This document shows positions 1 to 6,202 of a DNA stretch of 7,296 bases, piece after piece. The translations under genes and the position numbers were made by a program. Numbering within the stretch: the first letter of the stretch is position 1; every line of letters starts with the position of its first letter. The DNA is from JANOGU01 sp964499865 (GTDB lineage Bacteria; Pseudomonadota; Alphaproteobacteria; Rhodobacterales; Rhodobacteraceae): the NCBI GenBank assembly GCA_964499865.1, contig CAZCPY010000147.1:1-7296 (forward strand). Reading direction: 5' to 3'. Under the pieces are notes generated by a model, which was not told where the DNA came from, made no database searches, and saw only the letters and a program-made list of their open reading frames with translations.

Positions 1-1110
1 CTGCGCAAGTTCAAGGGCACCGCCTGGGACCAGTCGCCGATCTTCAAGAAGATCTACGAAGAGGAATTCGGCCAGTTCGGCGGCGAGCCCTACGGCTGCC
101 TGGTGGCGGACTACTACTTCGACCATTCGCCCCCGGACGTGGAACTGCTGGGCGAGATGTCGAAGATCTCGGCCGCCGCCCACGCGCCGCTGATCACCGG
201 GGCCAAGCCCACGCTGTTCCAGATGGACAGCTGGTCGGAACTGGCCAACCCGCGCGACCTGACCAAGATCTTCCAGACCCCGGAATACGCCGCCTGGCGC
301 AGCCTGAGGGAAAGCGAGGACGCGCGTTACGTCGGGCTGGCCATGCCGCGCTTCCTGGGCCGCCTGCCCTACGGGTCCAAGACCGACCCGGTCGAGGAGT
401 TCGACTTCGAGGAGGACACCGCGGGCGCGAATTCCGAGAAATACGGCTGGGTCAACGCCGCCTTCGCGATGGCGGTGAACATCAACCGCAGCTTCAAGGA
501 ATACGGCTGGTGTTCGCGCATCCGCGGCATCGAGTCGGGCGGCGCGGTGGAGAACCTGCCCTCGCACACCTTCCCGTCCGATGACGGCGGCGTCGACATG
601 AAGTGCCCGACGGAAATCGCGATTTCCGACCGCCGCGAGGCGGAACTGGCGAAGAACGGGATGATGCCGCTGATCCACCGCAAGAACAGCGACCTGGCCG
701 CCTTCATCGGCGCGCAGTCGCTGCAGAAGCCTGCGGAATACACCGACCCGGACGCCACCGCCAACGCCAACCTGGCGGCGCGGCTGCCCTACCTGTTCGC
801 GACCTGCCGGTTCGCGCACTACCTGAAGTGCATCGTCCGCGACAAGATCGGCTCGTTCAAGAGCCGCGAGAACATGCGCGAATGGCTGCAGGGCTGGATC
901 GAGCAATACGTCGACTTTGCGCACGAAACCTCGCCCGAGGTCGAAAAGGCCAAGCGCCCGCTGGCCGCGGCCCAGGTCGTCGTCGAGGAGGTCGAGGGGA
1001 ACCCGGGGTACTATACCTCGAAGTTCTTCCTGCGACCGCACTACCAGCTCGAGGGGCTGTCGGTCTCGCTGCGGCTGGTGTCCAAGCTGCCCTCCGAGAA
1101 GGGCGGCTGA
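1..1110 (+). CDS. tssC: T6SS contractile sheath large subunit TssC (VipB/ImpC/EvpB family), 5' end missing
   Basis: TssC assembles with TssB into the cytoplasmic sheath that surrounds the Hcp tube and contracts to fire it. The reading frame is open from base 1 to the TGA at 1108-1110, giving 369 residues. The family is usually about 490-500 residues, so roughly the first 125-130 are outside the window; the GTG at 103 is internal and not a start. Family hallmarks are visible: GWCSRIRGIESGGAVENLP (from base 505), CPTEIAISDRREAEL (from about 604), CRFAHYLKCIVRDKIGSF (from 805), and the C-terminal LRPHYQLEGLSVSLRLV (from 1030), which belongs to the handshake region of the sheath subunit (family knowledge). 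The next gene is hcp, as in HSI-I type clusters, where tssB precedes tssC. A duplicate TssC-like ImpD is possible in rhizobial-type loci, but the position before hcp and the complete C-terminus favour TssC proper. Confidence 0.96.
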   Translation: MRKFKGTAWDQSPIFKKIYEEEFGQFGGEPYGCLVADYYFDHSPPDVELLGEMSKISAAAHAPLITGAKPTLFQMDSWSELANPRDLTKIFQTPEYAAWRSLRESEDARYVGLAMPRFLGRLPYGSKTDPVEEFDFEEDTAGANSEKYGWVNAAFAMAVNINRSFKEYGWCSRIRGIESGGAVENLPSHTFPSDDGGVDMKCPTEIAISDRREAELAKNGMMPLIHRKNSDLAAFIGAQSLQKPAEYTDPDATANANLAARLPYLFATCRFAHYLKCIVRDKIGSFKSRENMREWLQGWIEQYVDFAHETSPEVEKAKRPLAAAQVVVEEVEGNPGYYTSKFFLRPHYQLEGLSVSLRLVSKLPSEKGG

Positions 1111-1287
1111 CCAAGGCGTCCCGGGGCGCAAGCCCGGGGGCGGAACGAAGCCGGGGCCCGGTGCCGATGATCCGGGGCCTGGCGTGATTGAACCAGGCGT
1201 CCGCAGGGACGCAGATTGAAAAGCGGCGCTTCCCGCAAGGGTGGTCCGCACCGGAGCCGGAGGCTTCTGGTCCCGGGCAACTCACAC
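1111..1287 (+). promoter_or_regulatory. Non-coding leader between tssC and hcp with several inverted repeats
   Basis: This gap is much longer than the other junctions except the one after hcp. It holds a 6-bp inverted repeat CCCGGG (1120-1125 with 1133-1138), a 6-bp stem GCCTGG/CCAGGC (1177-1182 with 1193-1198), and a 6-bp stem GCGTCC/GGACGC with a GCAG loop (1197-1212). The last two share bases 1197-1198 and cannot form together. The heptamer CCGGGGC occurs three times (1121, 1151, 1172), AGGCGTCC twice (1114, 1195) and GATTGAA twice (1186, 1214). I see no convincing sigma-70 or sigma-54 promoter. A separate hcp promoter, an RNA-level control element, or a small decayed repeat insertion all remain possible. 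Its role as a regulatory leader is inferred from position and structure only. Confidence 0.4.
1197..1212 (+). other. Perfect 6-bp hairpin with tetraloop in the hcp leader
   Basis: GCGTCC (1197-1202) pairs with GGACGC (1207-1212) around a GCAG tetraloop. It competes with the stem 1177-1182/1193-1198, because bases 1197-1198 are used by both. A further short CCC-GCAA-GGG stem with a GNRA-type loop follows at 1232-1241. The pairing is seen directly; any function is inference, and short stems like these are common by chance in such GC-rich DNA. Confidence 0.35.
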
Positions 1288-1295
1288 AAGGAGAG
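1288..1295 (+). promoter_or_regulatory. Ribosome binding site of hcp
   Basis: AAGGAGAG lies 5 bases before the ATG at 1301. It is the best Shine-Dalgarno sequence in the window and decides the hcp start over the in-frame GTG at 1241, which would add 20 residues that do not resemble an Hcp N-terminus. A strong site fits Hcp being needed in many more copies than the baseplate proteins. Confidence 0.85.
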
Positions 1296-1300
1296 AAGAC

Positions 1301-1834
1301 ATGGCTTTTGACGCATTCTGCTACGCCCCGGAAAACAAGCCGGAAATGCCGGGCGAAACCCAGGACAGCGACTACATGAAGCTCGAGGCCTTCGAGATCA
1401 TGTCTTTCGAACTCGGGGCCGAAAACACGATCAACATCGGTTCGGTCTCGTCGGGCGGCGGCGCGGGCAAGGCGAACTTCAAGGAGTTCACCGTCACCAA
1501 GAAGACCGACCTCGCCTCGATCAAGCTGTTCGAATCGCTGGTCACCGGGTTCCACTACAAATCGGTCGTGGTCGACCTGCGGCGGTCGGGTGCCGCGGTC
1601 AAGACGCAGAAGTCGGGCGGCGTGTTCATGAAGTTCGACATGCGCCTGACCATGCTGCAGGACATCAGCTGGTCGGGGTCTGACGGCGACGACGTCTGCG
1701 AAGAAACCTGCATCTTCCAGTACGGCGCGATCGAGATCACCTACACCCAGCAGAAGGCCGACGGCACCGACGGCAAGAAGGTCGTCACCCGCTGGAGCCG
1801 CATCAAGAACCAGAACACCGTCGCGGTGGCCTGA
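1301..1834 (+). CDS. hcp: T6SS inner tube protein Hcp (TssD)
   Basis: Hcp forms hexameric rings that stack into the tube expelled by sheath contraction; it is also a secreted hallmark of T6SS activity and can carry effectors in its lumen. The protein is 177 residues, at the upper end of the usual 155-180. It starts MAFDAF, and has the conserved glycine-rich SSGGGAGKANF segment (residues 50-60), the following FTVTKKTD strand, and the C-terminal ITYTQQKADG motif (about 146-155). There is no cleavable signal peptide, as expected. It has three cysteines, C7, C133 and C137; the last two form a CEETC (C-X3-C) pair just before the C-terminal strand, which is not a general Hcp feature as far as I know. 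The gene sits alone between two structured gaps, so its mRNA level could be set apart from its neighbours. The 3' end is followed by a strong hairpin. Confidence 0.95.
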   Translation: MAFDAFCYAPENKPEMPGETQDSDYMKLEAFEIMSFELGAENTINIGSVSSGGGAGKANFKEFTVTKKTDLASIKLFESLVTGFHYKSVVVDLRRSGAAVKTQKSGGVFMKFDMRLTMLQDISWSGSDGDDVCEETCIFQYGAIEITYTQQKADGTDGKKVVTRWSRIKNQNTVAVA

Positions 1835-1846
1835 CACGCGGCGGAT

Positions 1847-1877
1847 CGGGCGCCGCCCCGTGCAGGGGCGGTGCCCG
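1847..1877 (+). terminator. Strong hairpin after hcp: terminator-like, attenuator or 3'-end stabiliser
   Basis: Bases 1847-1859 pair with 1865-1877 over 13 positions (12 Watson-Crick pairs and one G-U at 1852/1872) around the 5-base loop GTGCA. It begins 12 bases after the hcp stop. The bases that follow are TTCCCTGTCCCTGCCCTT, pyrimidine-rich but without an unbroken T-run, so full intrinsic termination is doubtful. Since tagJ and the rest of the cluster follow on the same strand, partial termination, or RNA processing that leaves a protected hcp transcript, is a reasonable inference. Confidence 0.6.
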
Positions 1878-1900
1878 TTCCCTGTCCCTGCCCTTACCCG

Positions 1901-1927
1901 GACGCCCCGCCTTGCGGGCGGGGCGTC
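1901..1927 (+). other. Second strong hairpin between hcp and tagJ
   Basis: GACGCCCCGCC (1901-1911) pairs perfectly with GGCGGGGCGTC (1917-1927) around the loop TTGCG, an 11-bp nearly all-GC stem. It ends 22 bases before the tagJ ATG and is not followed by a T-run. Its left arm can also pair with the right arm of the preceding hairpin (CGCCCC at 1903-1908 with GGGGCG at 1865-1870), so the two could be alternative structures. It may lower read-through into tagJ or shield its translation start; this is inference. Confidence 0.5.
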
Positions 1928-1949
1928 GGCTTGACCCGGAACGGACGGC

Positions 1950-2753
1950 ATGCGCGCGGAAGAGATCCTCAAGTCCGGCGACCTGGACGGCGCGCTTGCC
2001 GCGTTGCAGGCCGAGGTGCGCGCCAGTCCGGCCGATGCCAAGCTGCGCATCTTCCTGTTCCAGCTTCTGTGTGTCACCGGCGACTGGAAGCGGGCAATCA
2101 CCCAGCTGAAGGTTTCGGCCGAGCTGGACGCGATGGCCACCACCATGGCGCAGGCTTACCGCGAGGCGATCATCTGCGAGGTCTACCGCGAGCGCGTCTT
2201 TGCCGGCGAAAAGGACCCGCTGGTGTTCGGCCAGCCGCAGGAATGGGTGGCGCTGATGATCGAGGCGCTCAAGGCGCTGGCGCAGGGCCGCCCGGCCGAT
2301 GCCGCAACGCTTCGCGCCCGCGCTTTCGACGCCGCGCCCGCGGTGTCGGGCAGCCTGAACGGCGAAGGCTTTGACTGGATCGCCGATGCCGACAGCCGTC
2401 TGGGCCCGATCCTCGAGGCGGTGGTGAACGGCAAGTATTTCTGGGTGCCCTTCAACGCCATCGCGAAGATCACCGCCGAGCCGCCCAAGGATCTGCGCGA
2501 TTGCGTGTGGACCCCGGTCAACGTGGTGCTCAGGAACGGCGGCGATGTGGTGGCGTTCCTGCCTGCCCGCTATGCCGGCACGGCCGAACGCGGCAGCGCG
2601 GCGCAGAAGCTGTCGCGCGCCACCGACTGGACGGACGCGGGGGCCGAGACCTTCGTCGGCCTGGGGCAGCGCCTGCTGGCCACCGACGCGGGCGACGTGG
2701 CGCTGATGGACCTGCGGGCGCTCGAGATCGCGCAGCCCGAGGGAAGCGCATGA
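1950..2753 (+). CDS. tagJ: T6SS accessory protein TagJ (ImpE/HsiE family)
   Basis: TagJ is an accessory protein found in one class of T6SS. In P. aeruginosa the homologue HsiE1 binds the N-terminus of the sheath protein TssB and also ClpV, and is proposed to bring the ATPase to the sheath (established for that homologue). The protein here is 267 residues, a normal length. Its N-terminal half has TPR-like helices: LKSGDLDGALAALQAEVRAS (residues 7-26) and LFQLLCVTGDWKRAITQL (36-53). The family core FDWIADADSRLGP (141-153) followed by YFWVPF (163-168) is present. The C-terminal part (about 185-265) is typical of ImpE. The ATG at 1950 has only a weak ribosome binding site (CGGAACGGA) after the 1901-1927 hairpin. 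The gene ends one base before tssE begins. Confidence 0.92.
   Translation: MRAEEILKSGDLDGALAALQAEVRASPADAKLRIFLFQLLCVTGDWKRAITQLKVSAELDAMATTMAQAYREAIICEVYRERVFAGEKDPLVFGQPQEWVALMIEALKALAQGRPADAATLRARAFDAAPAVSGSLNGEGFDWIADADSRLGPILEAVVNGKYFWVPFNAIAKITAEPPKDLRDCVWTPVNVVLRNGGDVVAFLPARYAGTAERGSAAQKLSRATDWTDAGAETFVGLGQRLLATDAGDVALMDLRALEIAQPEGSA
2739..2746 (+). promoter_or_regulatory. Ribosome binding site of tssE
   Basis: GAGGGAAG lies 8 bases before the tssE ATG at 2755 and is inside the last codons of tagJ. It supports the start at 2755 and translation of tssE coupled to the end of tagJ. Confidence 0.6.
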
Positions 2754-2754
2754 G

Positions 2755-3300
2755 ATGGCCGACCACACGCTGACCGAAAGGCTGCAGCCGTCGCTTCTGG
2801 ACCGGCTGACCGACGACAACCCCGGCGACATCAAGGAAACCCGCGACAGCCGCGTGATCGACCTGCGCCGCCTGCGCGAGATCATCCAGCGCGACCTGTC
2901 CTGGCTTCTGAACACCTTCGACAACGCCACGATGGTGGATGCCGACCGCTATCCCAATGTGCTGAATTCGGTGCTGACCTTCGGCGTGCAGGAGGTGGCG
3001 GGCGAATATTCGACCGGCGAGAAGGCGATGCTGATCCGCGAATCGATCTACAAGGCGATCACCAAGTTCGAGCCGCGCATCATCCCCGGCACGCTGAGCG
3101 TCATCTCGCGCGACCAGAAGGGGCAGGAGCGTCTGGGCGGCGGGGCGACGGTCAACTTCGACATCGCCGCCGACATGTGGGCACAGCCCCTGCCGATGGA
3201 GCTGTACCTGCGCAGCCAGGTCGACATGACGACGGGCGAGTTGAAGCTCGAACGGCCCTCGACCATCGGGGGCGAGGCCGGCCGCGCGAGGCGCGGCTGA
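2755..3300 (+). CDS. tssE: T6SS baseplate protein TssE (gp25-like)
   Basis: TssE is the T6SS counterpart of phage T4 gp25, a baseplate wedge protein that starts sheath assembly and contacts TssF/TssG. The product has 181 residues. The N-terminal QPSLLDRLTD (residues 11-20) matches the family's PSL-hDRL motif. RLREIIQRDLSWLLNT (39-54) and YPNVLNSVLTFGV (66-78) are the usual next helices, and the diagnostic gp25 motif FEPRI is at 105-109. The segment after about 165 (LERPSTIGGEAGRARRG) is a low-complexity, basic tail beyond the gp25 fold. The gene starts one base after the tagJ stop, and its stop shares one base with the tssF start (TGATG), so the three genes are very likely translated from one mRNA. 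The tail codons also form the hairpin at 3279-3299. Confidence 0.93.
   Translation: MADHTLTERLQPSLLDRLTDDNPGDIKETRDSRVIDLRRLREIIQRDLSWLLNTFDNATMVDADRYPNVLNSVLTFGVQEVAGEYSTGEKAMLIRESIYKAITKFEPRIIPGTLSVISRDQKGQERLGGGATVNFDIAADMWAQPLPMELYLRSQVDMTTGELKLERPSTIGGEAGRARRG
3279..3299 (+). other. Hairpin over the tssE end with the tssF ribosome binding site in its loop
   Basis: GCCGCGC (3281-3287) pairs perfectly with GCGCGGC (3291-3297) around the loop GAG (3288-3290). The stem can extend by G3280-U3298 and C3279-G3299 into the tssE stop codon. The only Shine-Dalgarno-like bases for tssF, GAGG at 3288-3291, are the loop plus the first stem base, 8 bases before the ATG at 3300. Ribosomes finishing tssE would open this structure, so it suits tight translational coupling. 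The pairing is seen; the coupling is inference. Confidence 0.45.
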
Positions 3301-5177
3301 TGGATACCCGCATCCTGCGCCATTACGAGAACGAGCTCGCCTTCCTGCGCGAGATGGGCGCCGAGTTTGCCGAGGCCTATCCGAAGATCGCCGCGCGCCT
3401 GGGGATGGACAGCGCCGAGGTGGTCGACCCTTACGTCGAGCGCCTGCTGGAAGGTGTGGCCTTCCTGTCGGCGCGGGTGCAGCTGGAACTGGAGCTGCAG
3501 TACCCGGTCTTCACGCGGCATCTGCTGGAGATTGTCTATCCGCATTACCTCGCGCCGACGCCGTCGATGATGGTCGTGGCCTTCGAGCCCGACGCGACCA
3601 ACGCGGCGATGCAGGACGGGTTCCTGCTGCCGCGCGGCACAAGGCTGCGCTCGACCCTTGGCGACGGCGACACCACGCTCTGCCAGTTCACCACCGCCCA
3701 TGACGTGACGCTCTGGCCCGTCGACATCACCGAGGCCGAATACGTCGACGGCCGCGGTCCGCTGGTGGCCATTGGGCTGGCCAAGGATACCGAGGCGCGG
3801 GCCGCGATCCGGCTGCGCCTGCGGCGGCGCGGCGACGAGCCGATCACGGCGCTGTCGCTGAACCGCCTGACGCTGTTTCTCAACAATCTGGGCGCGCGCA
3901 ACTGGGACCTGCACGAACTGCTCTGCACCCAGGTCACGGGGATGGCCGGGCGGTCCACCGACCGGCGCGCCGACTGGCTGGTCGACCTGCGCGACGCTCG
4001 CGTGCAGCCCCGCGGCTACGAGCCGTCCGAGGCGCTGATGCCCCTGCCCAAGCAGTCGTTCGACGGCTACCGCCTGCTGCAGGAATACTTCGCGATGCCG
4101 GAGAGGTTCCACTTCGTGGATCTGGTGGGCCTGGCCCCGGCGCTGCGGCGGGCCACGGGGTCGGACTTCGACCTCTACATCCTGTTGCGCGACGGCAAGC
4201 CTGACCTGGCCCCCGCCGTGGTGCCCGAAGCCTTCACGCTGAACGCGACGCCTGCGGTCAACCTGTTCAGCAAGCGCTGCGACCGCGTTCAGGTCACCAC
4301 CTCGGACGTCGAGATGCACGTCATCCCCGACCGCACCGCGCCCCTGGACTTCGAGGTCTACGCGCTGCAGGAGGTCGTCGGCATTTCCGACAAGGGCGCC
4401 GCCGACATGACGTTCCGGCCGTTCTATTCGTCGGACGACTATACCTCGGCGGGCGACAGCTTCCCGGCCTACTACACCCAGCACCGGCGGATGCGGCAGC
4501 GGTCGGAACGCGAACGCCTGCGCGGGGCACGGACCTCGTATCTGGGGTCCGAGATGTACATCATGCTGGTCGACCCGCTGGAGGCGCCGTTTTCGGGCGA
4601 CCTGACGCAGCTTTCGGTGCAGGCGATGGTCACCAACCGCGACCTGCCGCTGCTTCTGTCGACCGGCGGGGCCGACATCTTTTCCCTGCCCGACGGCGGG
4701 CCGGTGGCGCGCATCACCACGCCCGTCGCCCCCACGCGTCCGCGGCCGTCGCTGGGCCAGTCGGATGCCGCCTGGCGGCTGATCTCGCACCTGTCGCTGA
4801 ACTACCTGTCGATCACCGACACCGAGAACGGCCGCGGCGCCCAGGCGATGCGCGAGATCATCGGCATCTACGCGCCGTCGGGCGACCGGACGGTGGAAAA
4901 GCAGATCGAGGGCCTGGTCTCGATGGAAAGCCGCCCCATCGTGCGGCGGATGTCGGACGGGCTTCTGTCCACCGCCGTGCGGGGGCTGGAAATCAAGGTC
5001 GGCTTCGACGACAGCTTTTTCGAAGGGACCTCGGCCTATCTGCTGGGGTCGGTGCTGGAGCGGTTCTTCCGGCGCTATGTCACGATCAACTCGTTCACCG
5101 AAACCGTGCTGACCACCGTGCAGCGGGGGGAAATCGCGCGATGGAAACCGCAGATGGGGACCAGCCGGATCGTCTGA
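3300..5177 (+). CDS. tssF: T6SS baseplate protein TssF (ImpG/VasA family)
   Basis: TssF is the large baseplate wedge subunit. It forms a complex with TssG, TssE and TssK at the membrane-proximal end of the sheath. The product is 625 residues, within the usual 580-630. The N-terminus shows the family signature: YENELAFLREMGAEFAEAYP (residues 9-28), DPYVERLLEGVAFLSARVQL (43-62) and LLEIVYPHYLAPTPSM (75-90). The C-terminal hallmark is INSFTE (596-601) preceded by LERFFRRYV, then RWKPQMG (614-620). The start is the ATG at 3300, which overlaps the tssE stop by one base; the open frame continues upstream to 3177, but those residues lie inside tssE and do not look like TssF. The 3' end overlaps tssG by 37 bases. 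Confidence 0.95.
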   Translation: MDTRILRHYENELAFLREMGAEFAEAYPKIAARLGMDSAEVVDPYVERLLEGVAFLSARVQLELELQYPVFTRHLLEIVYPHYLAPTPSMMVVAFEPDATNAAMQDGFLLPRGTRLRSTLGDGDTTLCQFTTAHDVTLWPVDITEAEYVDGRGPLVAIGLAKDTEARAAIRLRLRRRGDEPITALSLNRLTLFLNNLGARNWDLHELLCTQVTGMAGRSTDRRADWLVDLRDARVQPRGYEPSEALMPLPKQSFDGYRLLQEYFAMPERFHFVDLVGLAPALRRATGSDFDLYILLRDGKPDLAPAVVPEAFTLNATPAVNLFSKRCDRVQVTTSDVEMHVIPDRTAPLDFEVYALQEVVGISDKGAADMTFRPFYSSDDYTSAGDSFPAYYTQHRRMRQRSERERLRGARTSYLGSEMYIMLVDPLEAPFSGDLTQLSVQAMVTNRDLPLLLSTGGADIFSLPDGGPVARITTPVAPTRPRPSLGQSDAAWRLISHLSLNYLSITDTENGRGAQAMREIIGIYAPSGDRTVEKQIEGLVSMESRPIVRRMSDGLLSTAVRGLEIKVGFDDSFFEGTSAYLLGSVLERFFRRYVTINSFTETVLTTVQRGEIARWKPQMGTSRIV

Positions 5178-6202
5178 CGCATTACGCGCAGCTTCTGGCC
5201 GACCCCCGGCGCCATCACATCTTCCTGGCGCTCCGCGTGATGGAGGCCGCGTTTGCCGATGCCCCGCGCTTCGGCGAAAGCAAGCGGCCGCGCGAGGACC
5301 GCTTCCGCCTGGGGCAGGAGGCCGAGCTTGCCTTTCCGCCCACCACCATCGCCAGCCTGACACCGCCCGACGGCGGCCGTCCGGGCAGGCTTGTCAACCG
5401 GATGTTCGGCCTGTGGGGGCCGATGGGGCCATTGCCGATCCACCTGACGGAATATGCCCGCGACCGGTTGCGCAATTCCCGCGACCCGACGCTGATCGCC
5501 TTTGCCGACATGCTGACGCACCGGATGATGGGCTTGCTGTACCGCGCCTGGTCGGCGGCGCTGCCGGCGCCGTCCTTCGACCGGGCGATGCGGGGCGACC
5601 GGGGGCGCAGCTTTGCCGACCCGTTCGAGCGCAAGATCGCCGCCCTGTCGGGCCACTACGACTCCGGCCTGCGCGACCGCGACGCGATGCCGGAGCTGTC
5701 CAAGCGGCATTTCGTGGCGCACCTGGCCCCCGTCCCGCGGCACCCGGACGGTCTGGAGGCGATGGTCTCGACCTTCGTAAAGGCGCCCGTGCAGGTGCAG
5801 GAATTCATCGGCGAATGGCTGGATCTGGAGCCCGACGACCGCTGGGCGCTGGGTACCGCGGTCGGTCTGGGGTTCGGCACCTCGATCGGCATTCGCGTCT
5901 TTTCCCACGCCGCGAAGTTCCGCCTGAAGATCGGGCCGATGCGGCTGGAGGATTTCAAGCGCCTGATGCCGGGGCAGGTCCTGATCAGGCGGGTCGAGGA
6001 CGTGGTGCGCAACTACGTCGGCGACACCTTCGACTGGGACGTCAACCTGGTGCTGGCCCGCGCCGACGTGCCGCGGTCGCAGCTGGGCGGCGATACCGCG
6101 CTGGGACACACGTCCTGGCTGGGTGCACGGACGCAAGACAGCGACGCCGACGATCTGTATCTTGTTCCGCGAAGCCTTGCGGCGCGCAGGCGGGCGGCAT
6201 GA
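5141..6202 (+). CDS. tssG: T6SS baseplate protein TssG (ImpH/VasB family)
   Basis: TssG holds together the TssF copies and TssK in the baseplate wedge. The product is 353 residues, a normal length. The N-terminal helix LTHYAQLLADPRRHHIFLAL (12-31) corresponds to the family's conserved opening segment. The conserved core is FGLWGPMGPLPIHLTEYARD (89-108), matching the G-h-h-G-x-x-GPLP-x-x-TE pattern. The C-terminal region contains LGHTSWLG, near the end, as in other TssG proteins. The ATG at 5141 lies inside the last codons of tssF, with a run of G (5125-5130) upstream as a modest ribosome binding site; the 37-base overlap implies coupled translation. The stop is the TGA of an ATGA whose ATG opens the small ORF 6199-6249. 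Confidence 0.94.
   Translation: METADGDQPDRLTHYAQLLADPRRHHIFLALRVMEAAFADAPRFGESKRPREDRFRLGQEAELAFPPTTIASLTPPDGGRPGRLVNRMFGLWGPMGPLPIHLTEYARDRLRNSRDPTLIAFADMLTHRMMGLLYRAWSAALPAPSFDRAMRGDRGRSFADPFERKIAALSGHYDSGLRDRDAMPELSKRHFVAHLAPVPRHPDGLEAMVSTFVKAPVQVQEFIGEWLDLEPDDRWALGTAVGLGFGTSIGIRVFSHAAKFRLKIGPMRLEDFKRLMPGQVLIRRVEDVVRNYVGDTFDWDVNLVLARADVPRSQLGGDTALGHTSWLGARTQDSDADDLYLVPRSLAARRRAA

Noticed and set aside
103..105. GTG at 103 as a tssC start
   Set aside because: The frame is open back to base 1 and the upstream residues fit TssC; the gene is cut by the window edge.
1180..1194. Possible sigma-54 site TGGCGTGATTGAACC
   Set aside because: The TGGC half is present but the required GC of the -12 element is missing at the right spacing.
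1188..1217. Possible sigma-70 promoter TTGAAC (1188) with CAGATT (1212) before hcp
   Set aside because: The -10 matches TATAAT at only three of six positions; not strong enough to list as a promoter.
1241..1300. Extended hcp start at the GTG at 1241
   Set aside because: The added residues are unlike Hcp, and the strong ribosome binding site at 1288-1295 points to the ATG at 1301.
1188..1379. Small TTG-started + strand ORF as a possible hcp leader peptide
   Set aside because: Rare start codon, no ribosome binding site, runs far into hcp in another frame, and no attenuation-type codon run.
857..2146. 429-codon open frame on the - strand crossing tssC, hcp and the gaps
   Set aside because: Spans two coding genes and both non-coding gaps with Arg/Pro/Ala-rich sequence; no motif, so a GC-rich artefact.
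3177..3299. Extended tssF start at the GTG at 3177
   Set aside because: The extra 41 residues overlap tssE entirely, and the family N-terminus begins at the ATG at 3300.
3048..5363. 771-codon open frame on the - strand opposite tssE, tssF and tssG
   Set aside because: It lies antisense to three well-identified genes, is rich in Arg, His, Gly and Pro as expected for a shadow frame in GC-rich DNA, and has no recognisable domain.
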